Source: a virus
DNA: 26,819 nucleotides
Virus record (IMG/VR): IMGVR_UViG_3300035698_017414
Span: 1 to 26,819 of that record
Strand: one strand, 5' to 3'
Shown here: positions 7,035 to 14,579 of the stretch, in pieces
Numbering within the stretch: the first letter of the stretch is position 1
How the letters are laid out: the number at the start of each line of letters is the position of its first letter
The notes under the pieces: model-generated
Database searches by the model: none
Told to the model about the DNA's origin: nothing
What the model saw: the letters and a program-made list of their open reading frames with translations, nothing else
Program-made: the position numbers and the translations under genes

Positions 7035-9199
7035 TAGACACGGTACGAGTAACAACACAGAGTAAGGAAGTACAACTTTGCTGGAATAAGCAAAAAATAA
7101 TAGACTCTCTTAAAGAGGAAACAAATCTTGCTGATTCGACCATTACTGAGATAGTTGATTCAGTTGAGGAAAAAATAAATAATTCAGGATTGAAAGAAGT
7201 ATCTACTGTTTATATTCGTGAGATGGTAGATAGTGAGATGATTAAATGTGGATATACTAAGGCATTGGAGATGCATTCACTACTTGGTATCCCTGTTTAT
7301 GATATGAATGCTATGTTTTTTGATAGAAGTAGGGAAAACTCTAATCAAACACCTAATCCTGAAGCAATAAATCTTGAGATAGCAGAGAACGTATTGAAGC
7401 AATATGCTTTACGAATGGTATTTGATAATACTATAGCAGATGCTCATGTAAGGGGGGATATACATGTTCACGACTTAGGTTTTGTGTGTCGCCCATATTG
7501 TGGAGGACATTCATTAGAGTATATAAAGAAATATGGTTTGCGCTTTCCAAGTATGACGAGCTCATCTTATCCTGCTGTTCATCCTACTGTTTTAGTAGGG
7601 CATATGGTTAAAATGGCTATGGTATTACAGTCTAATTATGCTGGAGCAGTTGGTTGGGAAGCTGTAAATATGTTTTTTGCACCTTATTTAAGAGGAGCTA
7701 CATACGAAGAAGTAAAACAGATTGCTCAAATGCTTATATTTGAGTTTAATCAGCTTGCTGGAGCTCGAGGTGGGCAAGTTGTTTATACAGATTTTAACCT
7801 GTATTATGGGATACCTAAAAGGTTTCAAGATACTCCTGCTATTGGTCCAGGTGGGAAGTATATGCTAGAAGTTTTTGGTATGGATGGAACTACGAAGGAC
7901 GGATACCAATATGTAGATAAGCCAAAGCCTATGTCCAAAGAGGAATTAAAAGAAGTATATGGTAGTACGTGTGCTGGCTCCCTCCATAGTCGTGTTGTTA
8001 CTTATAGTGATTTTGAAGAGGAATCTAATTTGTTTCTTACTGCATTACTAGATTTGTATCGTGATGGTGATGCAGATGGAAAACCATTCTTTTTCCCAAA
8101 ACCTTTGATTCATATAAATGATGAGTCATTTGTTTCTCCAGGTTGGGATGAGGCATTTAAGTTAATGTGTGAAATTACTAGTGATAATGGAACATTGTAT
8201 TTTATATTTGATAGGGGTGAAAATGCTTCAATATCTCAGTGTTGTAGATTAAACCTTAAGTTAGATGAAGAAGATTTGAAGTTAAGCAAAACACCTGAGA
8301 AAATGAGGTTTACAGCACTACAAAATGTTACTATAAACTTACCTAGATTAGCATATAGAGCTAATGGAGATTACAAAGTTCTAAAAAAACTTATGAAGGA
8401 GCAAGTAGTGTTGGTAGCAGAAGCGCATATGCAAAAAAAGAGGTTTATAAAGAAACTTATGTTGTTAGGAAATGCTAGCCCATTAGTCTTTTTCTTAGTT
8501 GACCATGATGGAGAGCCGTATTTGAAGCAGAATAAAATGACTTATTTGTGTGGTATTATAGGGCTTAATGAGTGTGTTCAATATATGGTTGGTAATGAGT
8601 TACATGAATCAGATAAAGCATTTGATATGGGATTAGATATAGTAGGATATGTTTCAGGTTTATGTAATATGGAAGGCGAAAAAAGAGGGATAAAGATTGT
8701 AGTAGAAGAAACTCCTGCTGAATCATCAAATGAGAGATTAGTTATACTGGATAAAAAGTATTATCCTGATGAATCTGCTAAAACTATAAAGGGAAAGAAT
8801 CAAAAGTATTACACAAACTCTTGTCACTTTGCTGAGGGAGCAGAGATTGATTTAATAGGTAGAATTATTAAGCAAAGTAAGTTCCATCCTTTGGTTGAAG
8901 CAGGTAGTATTATTCACGTATGGCTAGGGGAGTATAAGCCGCCTCCTAAAGGTATTGCAAACTTACTTATGAAGGTATATAATAAAAGTGAGTGTACTCA
9001 GTTAACTTTTAGTCCCGAATTTACAGTCTGTAATGATTGCCATCGTACAACAAGAGGATTGAAAAAGAAATGTAGCTTTTGTGAAAGCACAAACACGTAT
9101 GGAATTACTCGTATAGTTGGGTATTTTTCAAAGATAGAAGGTTGGAATGATGGTAAATTAGATGAACTAAAAGACAGAAGGAGGGAAACAATAAGGTAA
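7031..9199 (+). CDS. nrdD: anaerobic ribonucleoside-triphosphate reductase, class III
   Basis: This 722-residue enzyme reduces NTPs to dNTPs using a glycyl radical, and works only without oxygen. An N-terminal ATP-cone occupies about residues 1-95. The core has HVHDLGFVCRPYCGGHS and the ISQCCRLNL stretch, which carries the candidate active-site cysteines. The C-terminal zinc site has Cys667, Cys670, Cys681 and Cys684. The radical site is Gly697 in TRIVGYF, 25 residues from the end. It is translated from an ATGA overlap with the primase gene. The activating enzyme NrdG, which makes the radical, is not encoded here. The gene indicates a strictly anaerobic host or infection setting. Confidence 0.96.
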   Translation: MIDTVRVTTQSKEVQLCWNKQKIIDSLKEETNLADSTITEIVDSVEEKINNSGLKEVSTVYIREMVDSEMIKCGYTKALEMHSLLGIPVYDMNAMFFDRSRENSNQTPNPEAINLEIAENVLKQYALRMVFDNTIADAHVRGDIHVHDLGFVCRPYCGGHSLEYIKKYGLRFPSMTSSSYPAVHPTVLVGHMVKMAMVLQSNYAGAVGWEAVNMFFAPYLRGATYEEVKQIAQMLIFEFNQLAGARGGQVVYTDFNLYYGIPKRFQDTPAIGPGGKYMLEVFGMDGTTKDGYQYVDKPKPMSKEELKEVYGSTCAGSLHSRVVTYSDFEEESNLFLTALLDLYRDGDADGKPFFFPKPLIHINDESFVSPGWDEAFKLMCEITSDNGTLYFIFDRGENASISQCCRLNLKLDEEDLKLSKTPEKMRFTALQNVTINLPRLAYRANGDYKVLKKLMKEQVVLVAEAHMQKKRFIKKLMLLGNASPLVFFLVDHDGEPYLKQNKMTYLCGIIGLNECVQYMVGNELHESDKAFDMGLDIVGYVSGLCNMEGEKRGIKIVVEETPAESSNERLVILDKKYYPDESAKTIKGKNQKYYTNSCHFAEGAEIDLIGRIIKQSKFHPLVEAGSIIHVWLGEYKPPPKGIANLLMKVYNKSECTQLTFSPEFTVCNDCHRTTRGLKKKCSFCESTNTYGITRIVGYFSKIEGWNDGKLDELKDRRRETIR

Positions 9200-9207
9200 T
9201 AAAAGAC

Positions 9208-9236
9208 TTGACATTCGATACATTTTATGGTATACT
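9208..9236 (+). promoter_or_regulatory. consensus promoter before the vWA gene
   Basis: TTGACA (9208-9213) and TATACT (9231-9236) are separated by exactly 17 bases, in the short gap after nrdD. The sequence before the -10 is TTATGG rather than the TTGTGG or TATGTGG of the other two promoters, so the TG extension is one base off. A small TACT-A-AGTA palindrome overlaps the -10. It probably drives the operon from 9267 onward. Confidence 0.8.
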
Positions 9237-9266
9237 AAGTAATAAGTAAATGGAAAGGAGATGGAA

Positions 9267-9902
9267 ATGGGTAAGAAGAAAGTTGGAATGGATATATTCA
9301 TATTGCTAGACAGGACTGGTTCTATGGCAAGCAAATGGGAAGAATCAGTTTCGTCTGTAAACTCTTATGTAAAAGAGATAGCAAAAGATAAGGCTAAGGA
9401 TGTTGTTACTTTAGCAGTATTTGATTCTCAAAGTTATGATGTTTTGAGAGATGCTGTTTCGATTAATGATTGGGAGGATATGGGTAAAGAAGAAGTGTTG
9501 CCAAGGGGATTAACGCCGTTACTTGATTCGTTAATGAAAATTATAGTAACAGCTGAGGAAAAGGGCAATAAGAAAACAACACTAGTTGTTATGACAGATG
9601 GTATGGAGAACGCAAGTAGTGAGAATACTTTGGAAAGTGTGAAGGCAGCTATCGAGAGAGTTAAACAAAAAGACTGGCAAATTAACTTCTTGGGAGCAGA
9701 TTTTGATGCTTTTGGTCAAGCAGGTTTATTAGGAATTCCTGTTGGAGTTACAATGAATTTCATGCAGGGGTGTGCTGGACAAGCTATGTCTTCCACAGCA
9801 CGTACACATTCTGCTTATAGAGGCGGTGCAACTGGGCAATCGCTGTGTTATAGTGATGATGATAGAGCAAATTCAGGAGAGGATTCTGTACAACCAAATT
9901 AG
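9267..9902 (+). CDS. von Willebrand factor A-domain protein
   Basis: AAAGGAG sits immediately before an ATG at 9261 and 6 bases before the in-frame ATG at 9267, so the latter is chosen (211 residues). Nearly the whole protein is a vWA fold. The metal-ion site (MIDAS) is DRTGS (Asp15, Thr17, Ser19), with Thr in place of the more usual Ser, and the second acidic loop is MTDGMEN. vWA domains bind protein partners through this metal. The C-terminal 45 residues are Gly/Ser-rich and acidic. It is the first gene behind its own promoter. A role in complex assembly is general to the fold; the partner is unknown, although the Ro60 protein in this window has another vWA domain. Confidence 0.85.
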   Translation: MGKKKVGMDIFILLDRTGSMASKWEESVSSVNSYVKEIAKDKAKDVVTLAVFDSQSYDVLRDAVSINDWEDMGKEEVLPRGLTPLLDSLMKIIVTAEEKGNKKTTLVVMTDGMENASSENTLESVKAAIERVKQKDWQINFLGADFDAFGQAGLLGIPVGVTMNFMQGCAGQAMSSTARTHSAYRGGATGQSLCYSDDDRANSGEDSVQPN

Positions 9903-9924
9903 TATGATGGAAAAGGAGTAGTGG

Positions 9925-10332
9925 ATGGGAAATTTTAGTGTTAAGAAAGTGTCTAAGTCGGCTAAAATGCCTGAATACGATAATGGTGTATTCACATTAT
10001 ATGCTGATACCGGAACAAACATGGGGCTTCAAGCGGGTAAAACCTTAGTAGTACCGTCTGGTGTTTCAGTAGTAATACCCTCTGGTCACGCTGGTATCGT
10101 ATCTCTTGCTAAAGAGTTTATGGGAACCAACGCAGAGCTTGTGCTTGCTGAAGGGGTTAACATCTTACCGCCTGAATCCGAACAATTAATTACTGTAAAA
10201 GTAGTTAATACAGGTACAACTACACGTATAGTACGTAGAGATAACGAATTATGCAGTCTTGTAGTTGTTCCTCTAAAGGAGTTCAGCGCGGGGGGTGTAG
10301 ATGATGGCTCAGGAGATGAAGAAACTAGTTAA
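9925..10332 (+). CDS. dUTPase-fold protein lacking catalytic motifs
   Basis: This 135-residue protein has AAAGGAG 6 bases before the ATG. The layout follows the trimeric dUTPase beta-barrel: FTLYAD at the motif 1 position, KTLVVPSGVSVVIPSGHAGIV as the central strands, EGVNILPPESEQL where motif 3 lies, and VVNTGTTTRIVRRDNELCSL as the motif 4 region. However, the RSG of motif 2 reads AKEF, and the catalytic Asp-rich motif 3 (G-x-IDxDY) is replaced by GVNILPP. Enzyme activity is therefore doubtful. It may be a dUTPase-derived binding or regulatory protein. The Gly/Asp-rich tail overlaps the next gene by 32 bases. Confidence 0.65.
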   Translation: MGNFSVKKVSKSAKMPEYDNGVFTLYADTGTNMGLQAGKTLVVPSGVSVVIPSGHAGIVSLAKEFMGTNAELVLAEGVNILPPESEQLITVKVVNTGTTTRIVRRDNELCSLVVVPLKEFSAGGVDDGSGDEETS

Positions 10333-10564
10333 AGTTCTGTTACCTTGTGGCGAATTAATGTACTTTGATGAAAGTGAATGGGCATTGGAGGGTGATGATA
10401 ATCCTTCGTATTTTGTTAATCCTACAGTTCATTGTGCCTTATGTTCATTTGAAGAAAAGGTAGAGCATGAAGGAAAACCAGTATGCCCTGCAGAAGTAGA
10501 GCATATTGAAATGACAGAAGAAGAAATGAAGGAGAATCTAGTTAAAATAGATTATGGGTCATAA
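10301..10564 (+). CDS. small Cys-containing hypothetical protein
   Basis: This 87-residue protein begins with consecutive ATG codons at 10301 and 10304, preceded by GGGGGTG within the end of the previous gene. It has CALC in the middle plus flanking Cys residues (LLPCGEL and PVCPAEV), so a zinc site is possible. The C terminus is acidic (EMTEEEMKEN). It overlaps genes on both sides, which supports its being translated in this operon. Function unknown. Confidence 0.65.
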   Translation: MMAQEMKKLVKVLLPCGELMYFDESEWALEGDDNPSYFVNPTVHCALCSFEEKVEHEGKPVCPAEVEHIEMTEEEMKENLVKIDYGS

Positions 10565-10754
10565 GATACAAGAATATGTCTGTGAGCGGTGTGGTGCGTG
10601 GTTGGTTGATGGAGAGCATTGTGAAGATTGTGATATAGATGAAAATGAAGATTTAGGGAAGGGAGATAAAGATGGATTTGAACGTATGGGTAGGAGAGGG
10701 CTTTGTAGGGTCGAACCCGACGATAAGTTATGTAGGAGAGAAGGGAACGGCTAG
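10554..10754 (+). CDS. zinc-ribbon miniprotein overlapping SSB
   Basis: The predicted 66-residue protein begins with a clear double Cys motif: YVCERCGAW, then EHCEDC, a typical zinc ribbon within the first 30 residues, followed by an acidic patch. The last 28 codons overlap the start of the SSB gene in another frame and are rich in Arg and Gly, as expected where the second frame sets the codons. The zinc-ribbon part lies entirely before the SSB start. The shared DNA could limit divergence of both. Function unknown. Confidence 0.55.
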   Translation: MGHKIQEYVCERCGAWLVDGEHCEDCDIDENEDLGKGDKDGFERMGRRGLCRVEPDDKLCRREGNG

Positions 10755-11157
10755 ATGCTTTTTTACACTAGCTAACCATAGAGGATTTAAGAATCGTCGT
10801 AAAACTAATTGGGTTCCTTGTGTTATATGGGGAGAGCGTGGAGAAAAAATTATGAAGTACCTTGAGAAAGGTACAAAGTTAAAAGTAAGAGGCGAACTAA
10901 CAGTAACAAGCTGGAAGGGCGATGATGGGGAATGGAATAGGAATTGGTACATAAATTGTGGTGAGGTTAACTTTGAAAGTAACGGCAATGGTGGAGATGA
11001 AGCAGATAAATCAGTCGCTAACACAGAAGAATCTAAACCAGCAGATAGTCCATTTGAGGTAGATGATGATTCTTCTACTAAATCAGAGCCAAGTGCAGTA
11101 CCTAAGGAAGATAACGTACCTGACGAGAATCTCGAAGACTTGGTTGACTGGGAGTAA
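10672..11157 (+). CDS. ssb: single-stranded DNA-binding protein
   Basis: SSB coats single strands during replication and recombination. AAGGGAG at 10659-10665 sits 6 bases before the ATG, giving 161 residues. An OB-fold of about 105 residues shows the family pattern: ARCFFTLANHRG, then TNWVPCVIWGERGEKIMKYL, KGTKLKVRGEL and WYINCGEVNF. A flexible Ser/Glu/Asp-rich linker follows. The C-terminal tip is acidic and ends in LVDWE rather than the DDDIPF-like tip that bacterial partner proteins bind. It could be adapted to phage partners. The stop overlaps the next start as TAATG. Confidence 0.9.
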   Translation: MDLNVWVGEGFVGSNPTISYVGEKGTARCFFTLANHRGFKNRRKTNWVPCVIWGERGEKIMKYLEKGTKLKVRGELTVTSWKGDDGEWNRNWYINCGEVNFESNGNGGDEADKSVANTEESKPADSPFEVDDDSSTKSEPSAVPKEDNVPDENLEDLVDWE

Positions 11158-11450
11158 TGAGTAAACAATATACGCAAGGGCGTAATATTGAGTACCAAAT
11201 AGTTAGGTATTTCAAGAAACTAGGTTACGAAGCGTGGCGTACAGCAGGTTCTCATGGTCCTTTTGATGTTATAGCTGTTGGGCCGCATGATGTAACATTA
11301 GCACAAGTTAAGAGTTATAGGGATAAGCATGGTAGTTATGCTAAAGATATAGAGAAGTTACATAACTTGAAATGCCCTTCGTACATAAAGAAGGTTATGA
11401 TTATCTATAAAATAGGGACTGGAATAGAAAAGGTGGAGGAAGTTAAATGA
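11157..11450 (+). CDS. Hjc-like Holliday-junction resolvase or related PD-(D/E)xK nuclease
   Basis: This 97-residue protein matches the small archaeal-type resolvase layout. Glu12 lies in the first helix (GRNIEYQIVRYFKKLGYEAW), followed by GPFDVIAV with Asp37 and TLAQVKS with Gln50 and Lys52. The Q-V-K form replaces the commoner E-V-K, a variation found in some members. Resolvases of this type cut four-way junctions as dimers. Its place between SSB and the clamp, with RecA further on, suits recombination-dependent replication. The fold is likely; the exact substrate is inferred. Confidence 0.75.
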   Translation: MSKQYTQGRNIEYQIVRYFKKLGYEAWRTAGSHGPFDVIAVGPHDVTLAQVKSYRDKHGSYAKDIEKLHNLKCPSYIKKVMIIYKIGTGIEKVEEVK

Positions 11451-12535
11451 AAGCAACGATAAGTAATGGAGCCTTAAAAGACGTATGTGGGTTTACTAAG
11501 ACATTTCTTACGCAAGTTAATTTGCTTGAATCAGCATTGTCATTAGAAGTAATTTTTGGTAACGATAAAGCAACATTTAGAGGGTGTAATGATTACGCTA
11601 GTTTTAGCACACACGTTAAGGCAGAGGTTACTGATAGTGGAAGCTGTTATGTTGATGCTCAGTTGTTTGCTAAGATTATGTCTCGTCTTCCATCTGGGCT
11701 TATTAATTTAGAGCTTAAAGGAGCTGTTCTAGAGGCTTCAACATCTTCTTACACAGCTGATATATCTACTGTAGAAAACATTATTGATTATAAGGCTATG
11801 GATGAGCCTGAAGTTATGATAGATGGTGTTGATGTATTAGATGCAATTGATTCGTTATTATGGGCTATAGATAAGAAGTCTAAAGTGTTATTGAACATCC
11901 CACTTGACTGTATTTGTTTAGTTCAGACAGATGATGGGATTGATGTAGTTGCATCTGATAGAAATGTAATGCCAGTGATACAGATGCCAGGTATTGATAT
12001 GAAGTTCAAGCGCGTGCTTATTCCTTATAAGGCGATAGGGTCTGTTCAAAAGTTTAATGGTTTGGAAAATGTAAAAGTAGGAGCTACAAATGGAGTGTTC
12101 AAAGTAGAGAATGATAATAGAGTATTGTATTGTAGAGCTTTTAACTCTGATTATATTAAGTATAATGATTTGTATAGTAAAGTAACATCACCACAATTTA
12201 CCTTAAATCTTACTGATTTTGATTTTGCCTCTGTATTACAGAGAGTAGGTATTCTATTTAGTGGTAAATACTATGCAGTAGACCTTAGATATGAAGCTGG
12301 TTTATTGCACGTATCATCAAAAGGGGAAGGCGGTCAAATTGCGGAAGTTATAGAAATAGCAGACGCTCCTAATGAGGACTTTAATATTTCTATAAATAAT
12401 ATGTATTTTTCTAATGCTGTTACAACTGCAGGAGAAACTATATATTTAGACTACATTGGTAATCAGAAACCTATTGTTATTAGGAATGACAGTGAATATA
12501 AGTGTATGATTTCACAAATAGTAGGTGCAGGATAG
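11447..12535 (+). CDS. dnaN: DNA polymerase III beta-clamp-like protein
   Basis: The protein has 362 residues, the normal length of a bacterial sliding clamp, which encircles DNA and holds the polymerase. The three-domain pattern is visible: an N-terminal domain opening with KDVCGFTKTFLTQVNLLESALSL in two adjoining parts and VDAQLFAKIMSRLPSG, a middle domain with GIDVVASDRNVM, and a final domain with LLHVSSKGEGGQIAEVIEI and NISINNMYFSNAV. The end (KCMISQIVGAG) corresponds to the usual '-Y-x-I-M-P-' terminal strand but is diverged. It overlaps the resolvase gene as ATGA. Divergence is high, so the assignment rests on pattern and length. Confidence 0.75.
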   Translation: MKATISNGALKDVCGFTKTFLTQVNLLESALSLEVIFGNDKATFRGCNDYASFSTHVKAEVTDSGSCYVDAQLFAKIMSRLPSGLINLELKGAVLEASTSSYTADISTVENIIDYKAMDEPEVMIDGVDVLDAIDSLLWAIDKKSKVLLNIPLDCICLVQTDDGIDVVASDRNVMPVIQMPGIDMKFKRVLIPYKAIGSVQKFNGLENVKVGATNGVFKVENDNRVLYCRAFNSDYIKYNDLYSKVTSPQFTLNLTDFDFASVLQRVGILFSGKYYAVDLRYEAGLLHVSSKGEGGQIAEVIEIADAPNEDFNISINNMYFSNAVTTAGETIYLDYIGNQKPIVIRNDSEYKCMISQIVGAG

Positions 12536-12549
12536 GAAAGGAGACTGTT

Positions 12550-12672
12550 ATGAGATTCTTTAATAAGGTCATAGCCCTCTTTAATAAAAAGGGGAAGGGA
12601 AAGGGCAAGGAGCTTCCTCCTGTCCAAGTACAGGTAGATGAAGAACGCGAAGTAGTTAAGGTGTGGTGGTAA
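12550..12672 (+). CDS. 40-residue basic/hydrophobic miniprotein
   Basis: AGGAAAGGAG at 12534-12543 lies 6 bases before the ATG. The N terminus (MRFFNKVIALFNKKGKGKGK) is an amphipathic or membrane-touching helix followed by a Lys/Gly stretch. The rest is Val/Glu-rich and ends in VWW. The ideal ribosome site and exact fit between two genes argue that it is real. Function unknown; membrane or nucleic-acid contact are both possible. Confidence 0.65.
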   Translation: MRFFNKVIALFNKKGKGKGKELPPVQVQVDEEREVVKVWW

Positions 12673-12674
12673 TA

Positions 12675-13820
12675 ATGAGAGACTATCTTAGTGCATCTTT
12701 TGTAGAAGATTGGCTTCGGTGTCCATATAGGGCAATCACTGTTCGAGAGTCTAAATTAGATACGGGTAGTGTTTTCACAGAGTTGGGGTCTTTGGTACAT
12801 AAGACACTTGATAAGTATTATGAAACAGATGCTTCCATAAGTGAGGTATTTGAAGACGAAATGGATAATATGGGTGTATTAGACCTTAAAATGTATAAGG
12901 ACGCTCAGAAGATGTTGAAGAGTTTTGAGCTAACTGAAGCTATATCTGAGTCAGAAATTCTTGAAAGAGAAGTTGAGTTTTTGATGGATACAGAGGAGGG
13001 TGAAGCAGAGCCCCACTGTCTTGTCAAGGGTATTATAGATAGGGTAGACTATCATGGTGATGGAGTATATGAGATAAGCGATTACAAAACTTCATCATAT
13101 GTTAAAGACCGTTGGGAGCTTGCTAATGATATGCAGATGTGTGTTTATGACTTAGCATTCTGGCGAATGTGGGAGACTGGTATATTCTTTGATACAGAGA
13201 AGTATCCTCCACCAAAGCGGTTGTTAATAACAATACATTATTTACGATATGGTAAGTGGAGGCTTAATGAAAGAACTCCAGAAGAAAGAGAAATGCTTGA
13301 AGCATATCTTATAGGGTTGTTTCATAAGGTACAGAATACAAAAACATTACCACAAAAGATTAATAAATACTGTGCTTATTGCCCACTAAGAAACGATTGT
13401 GATGCTTTTAAGAAGGCAACAGAGGAGAACCCTACACTATTTGCATTGTCTGATATGACTCCTAATGAATTGGTAGGGTACTACAAAGAGTTAAAGACAC
13501 AGAAAACAGCTACTGAGAAACGAATTGATGAGGTTAAGAGTGCGTTGGGTGTGTTAGTGGTAGATGAAGACGGAAATCTAGAGACTGATGATTTCAATGT
13601 AACTGCTAATACTAAGAGGTATAAGGTTAGGAATAAAGAAGATGTTAGAGATATTTTAGAACCACTGGGGTTGTTTGATGCTGTTATAGAAGTTAGTAAT
13701 AGGAAGTTAGATAAAGTTGCAAAGGATAATGACATCAAAAGAGATATTGACCGTATAACTACATACAACTTTTCTAAACCTATAATTGATGTTAAAAGTA
13801 AACCAGCATTTATTGAATAA
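12675..13820 (+). CDS. RecB/Cas4-type PD-(D/E)xK nuclease with probable 4Fe-4S cluster
   Basis: Numbered from the ATG at 12675 (381 residues), the protein has the AddB/Cas4 layout. The first cluster ligand is Cys16 (RCPYRA). The conserved His is His42 (GSLVHKTLDKYY). The active site has Asp122 in GIIDRVD and Asp136-Tyr137-Lys138-Thr139 in ISDYKTS. The last three ligands are Cys233, Cys236 and Cys242 (CAYCPLRNDC). The spacing C-x2-C-x5-C plus an N-terminal Cys is the Fe-S signature. Members act as exonucleases that process DNA ends for recombination. An upstream in-frame GTG (12663) is less likely as start. It lies in an operon with RecA, SSB and resolvase. Confidence 0.9.
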   Translation: MRDYLSASFVEDWLRCPYRAITVRESKLDTGSVFTELGSLVHKTLDKYYETDASISEVFEDEMDNMGVLDLKMYKDAQKMLKSFELTEAISESEILEREVEFLMDTEEGEAEPHCLVKGIIDRVDYHGDGVYEISDYKTSSYVKDRWELANDMQMCVYDLAFWRMWETGIFFDTEKYPPPKRLLITIHYLRYGKWRLNERTPEEREMLEAYLIGLFHKVQNTKTLPQKINKYCAYCPLRNDCDAFKKATEENPTLFALSDMTPNELVGYYKELKTQKTATEKRIDEVKSALGVLVVDEDGNLETDDFNVTANTKRYKVRNKEDVRDILEPLGLFDAVIEVSNRKLDKVAKDNDIKRDIDRITTYNFSKPIIDVKSKPAFIE

Positions 13821-13831
13821 GGAGGTTTGGT

Positions 13832-14299
13832 ATGGATGACCAGTTAATGCAACTAAACTTTTCGCTGGGAAAAAATCAACACGTTTCTGCTGATTTAGGA
13901 AAGGAACTTCAGATAGATACTAGTGGTCCTGAAGTGATTGCTAGGCAGATGCAAGAGTCGTCATCTGTATTTTATCATTGGTGTGGTTTATATGAGTTAG
14001 CTGTTGTTATAGAAGTAAATATAAAGAATGGATTTGAGAGATGGTATGCGTCTGTATATGAAGAAGTGAAAGATACGTTAATCGCAAAGTATGGAAAGAC
14101 TGCAACTACAGAAGCTACTGTTAAGAATGCTATCTTGAACAAGTATCCTGATACAATGGCAGACTGGCAAAAAAAGATGGTTTCTGCTAAGTATAAGAAG
14201 GGACGTCTTAGTGGGGCTAAGGATTCTTTTGGAAAGAAAAACGATAACCTTATTAATTTGTTAGCATATTATAGACGCCTCGCCGAGAATGGAGGATAA
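13832..14299 (+). CDS. possible UvsY-like recombination mediator
   Basis: This 155-residue helical protein has a perfect AAGGAGG 6 bases before its ATG. The start, with a polar tail then ADLGKELQIDTSGPEVIARQ and a QESSSVFYHWCGL helix, is reminiscent of the opening of T4 UvsY (an 'ID-x-x-x' segment followed by a helix with a SKWL-type motif). The central region is coiled and basic, and the C terminus (KNDNLINLLAYYRRLA) resembles the final helices of such mediators. UvsY loads the RecA-like UvsX onto SSB-coated DNA. The RecA gene is two genes downstream, which fits. Resemblance is by eye only; a different helical ssDNA-binding role is possible. Confidence 0.45.
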   Translation: MDDQLMQLNFSLGKNQHVSADLGKELQIDTSGPEVIARQMQESSSVFYHWCGLYELAVVIEVNIKNGFERWYASVYEEVKDTLIAKYGKTATTEATVKNAILNKYPDTMADWQKKMVSAKYKKGRLSGAKDSFGKKNDNLINLLAYYRRLAENGG

Positions 14300-14300
14300 G

Positions 14301-14579
14301 ATGCAAGAATCAGAGAATGTTCCTGAAGTTATAAAAGATGTAGAGAAGATATTAGAAAATGCTGAAATCAGTATGAAGTATGGTCCTGATATAAAGCCTA
14401 GGTTTTGGGTTCATCAACTGAAGTTTGCTATAGCTGGTTTGGCAAGAGCTAGGGATGCGTTAGCTTTTGGAGATTTACGAAACGAAAAGGATGCTATGGT
14501 TTCTGCCCGTATGATAGACAGTGTTATGAATGTTATAAGAAACTGTATTAAATCCATTATGGAGGAGATAGATGACTGA
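14301..14579 (+). CDS. hypothetical helical protein upstream of recA
   Basis: GGAGG at 14291-14295 sits 5 bases before the ATG at 14301, so an in-frame ATG at 14289 is rejected as start. The product is 92 residues, almost entirely helical, with acidic ends and a hydrophobic centre (WVHQLKFAIAGLARARDALAF). The stop overlaps the RecA start by 8 bases. It is probably part of the recombination operon; no family recognised. Confidence 0.65.
   Translation: MQESENVPEVIKDVEKILENAEISMKYGPDIKPRFWVHQLKFAIAGLARARDALAFGDLRNEKDAMVSARMIDSVMNVIRNCIKSIMEEIDD

Noticed and set aside
10708-10718. tRNA T-arm-like GGGTCGAACCC
   Set aside because: It lies within the SSB coding region, the loop is one base short, and no acceptor or anticodon arm is found around it.
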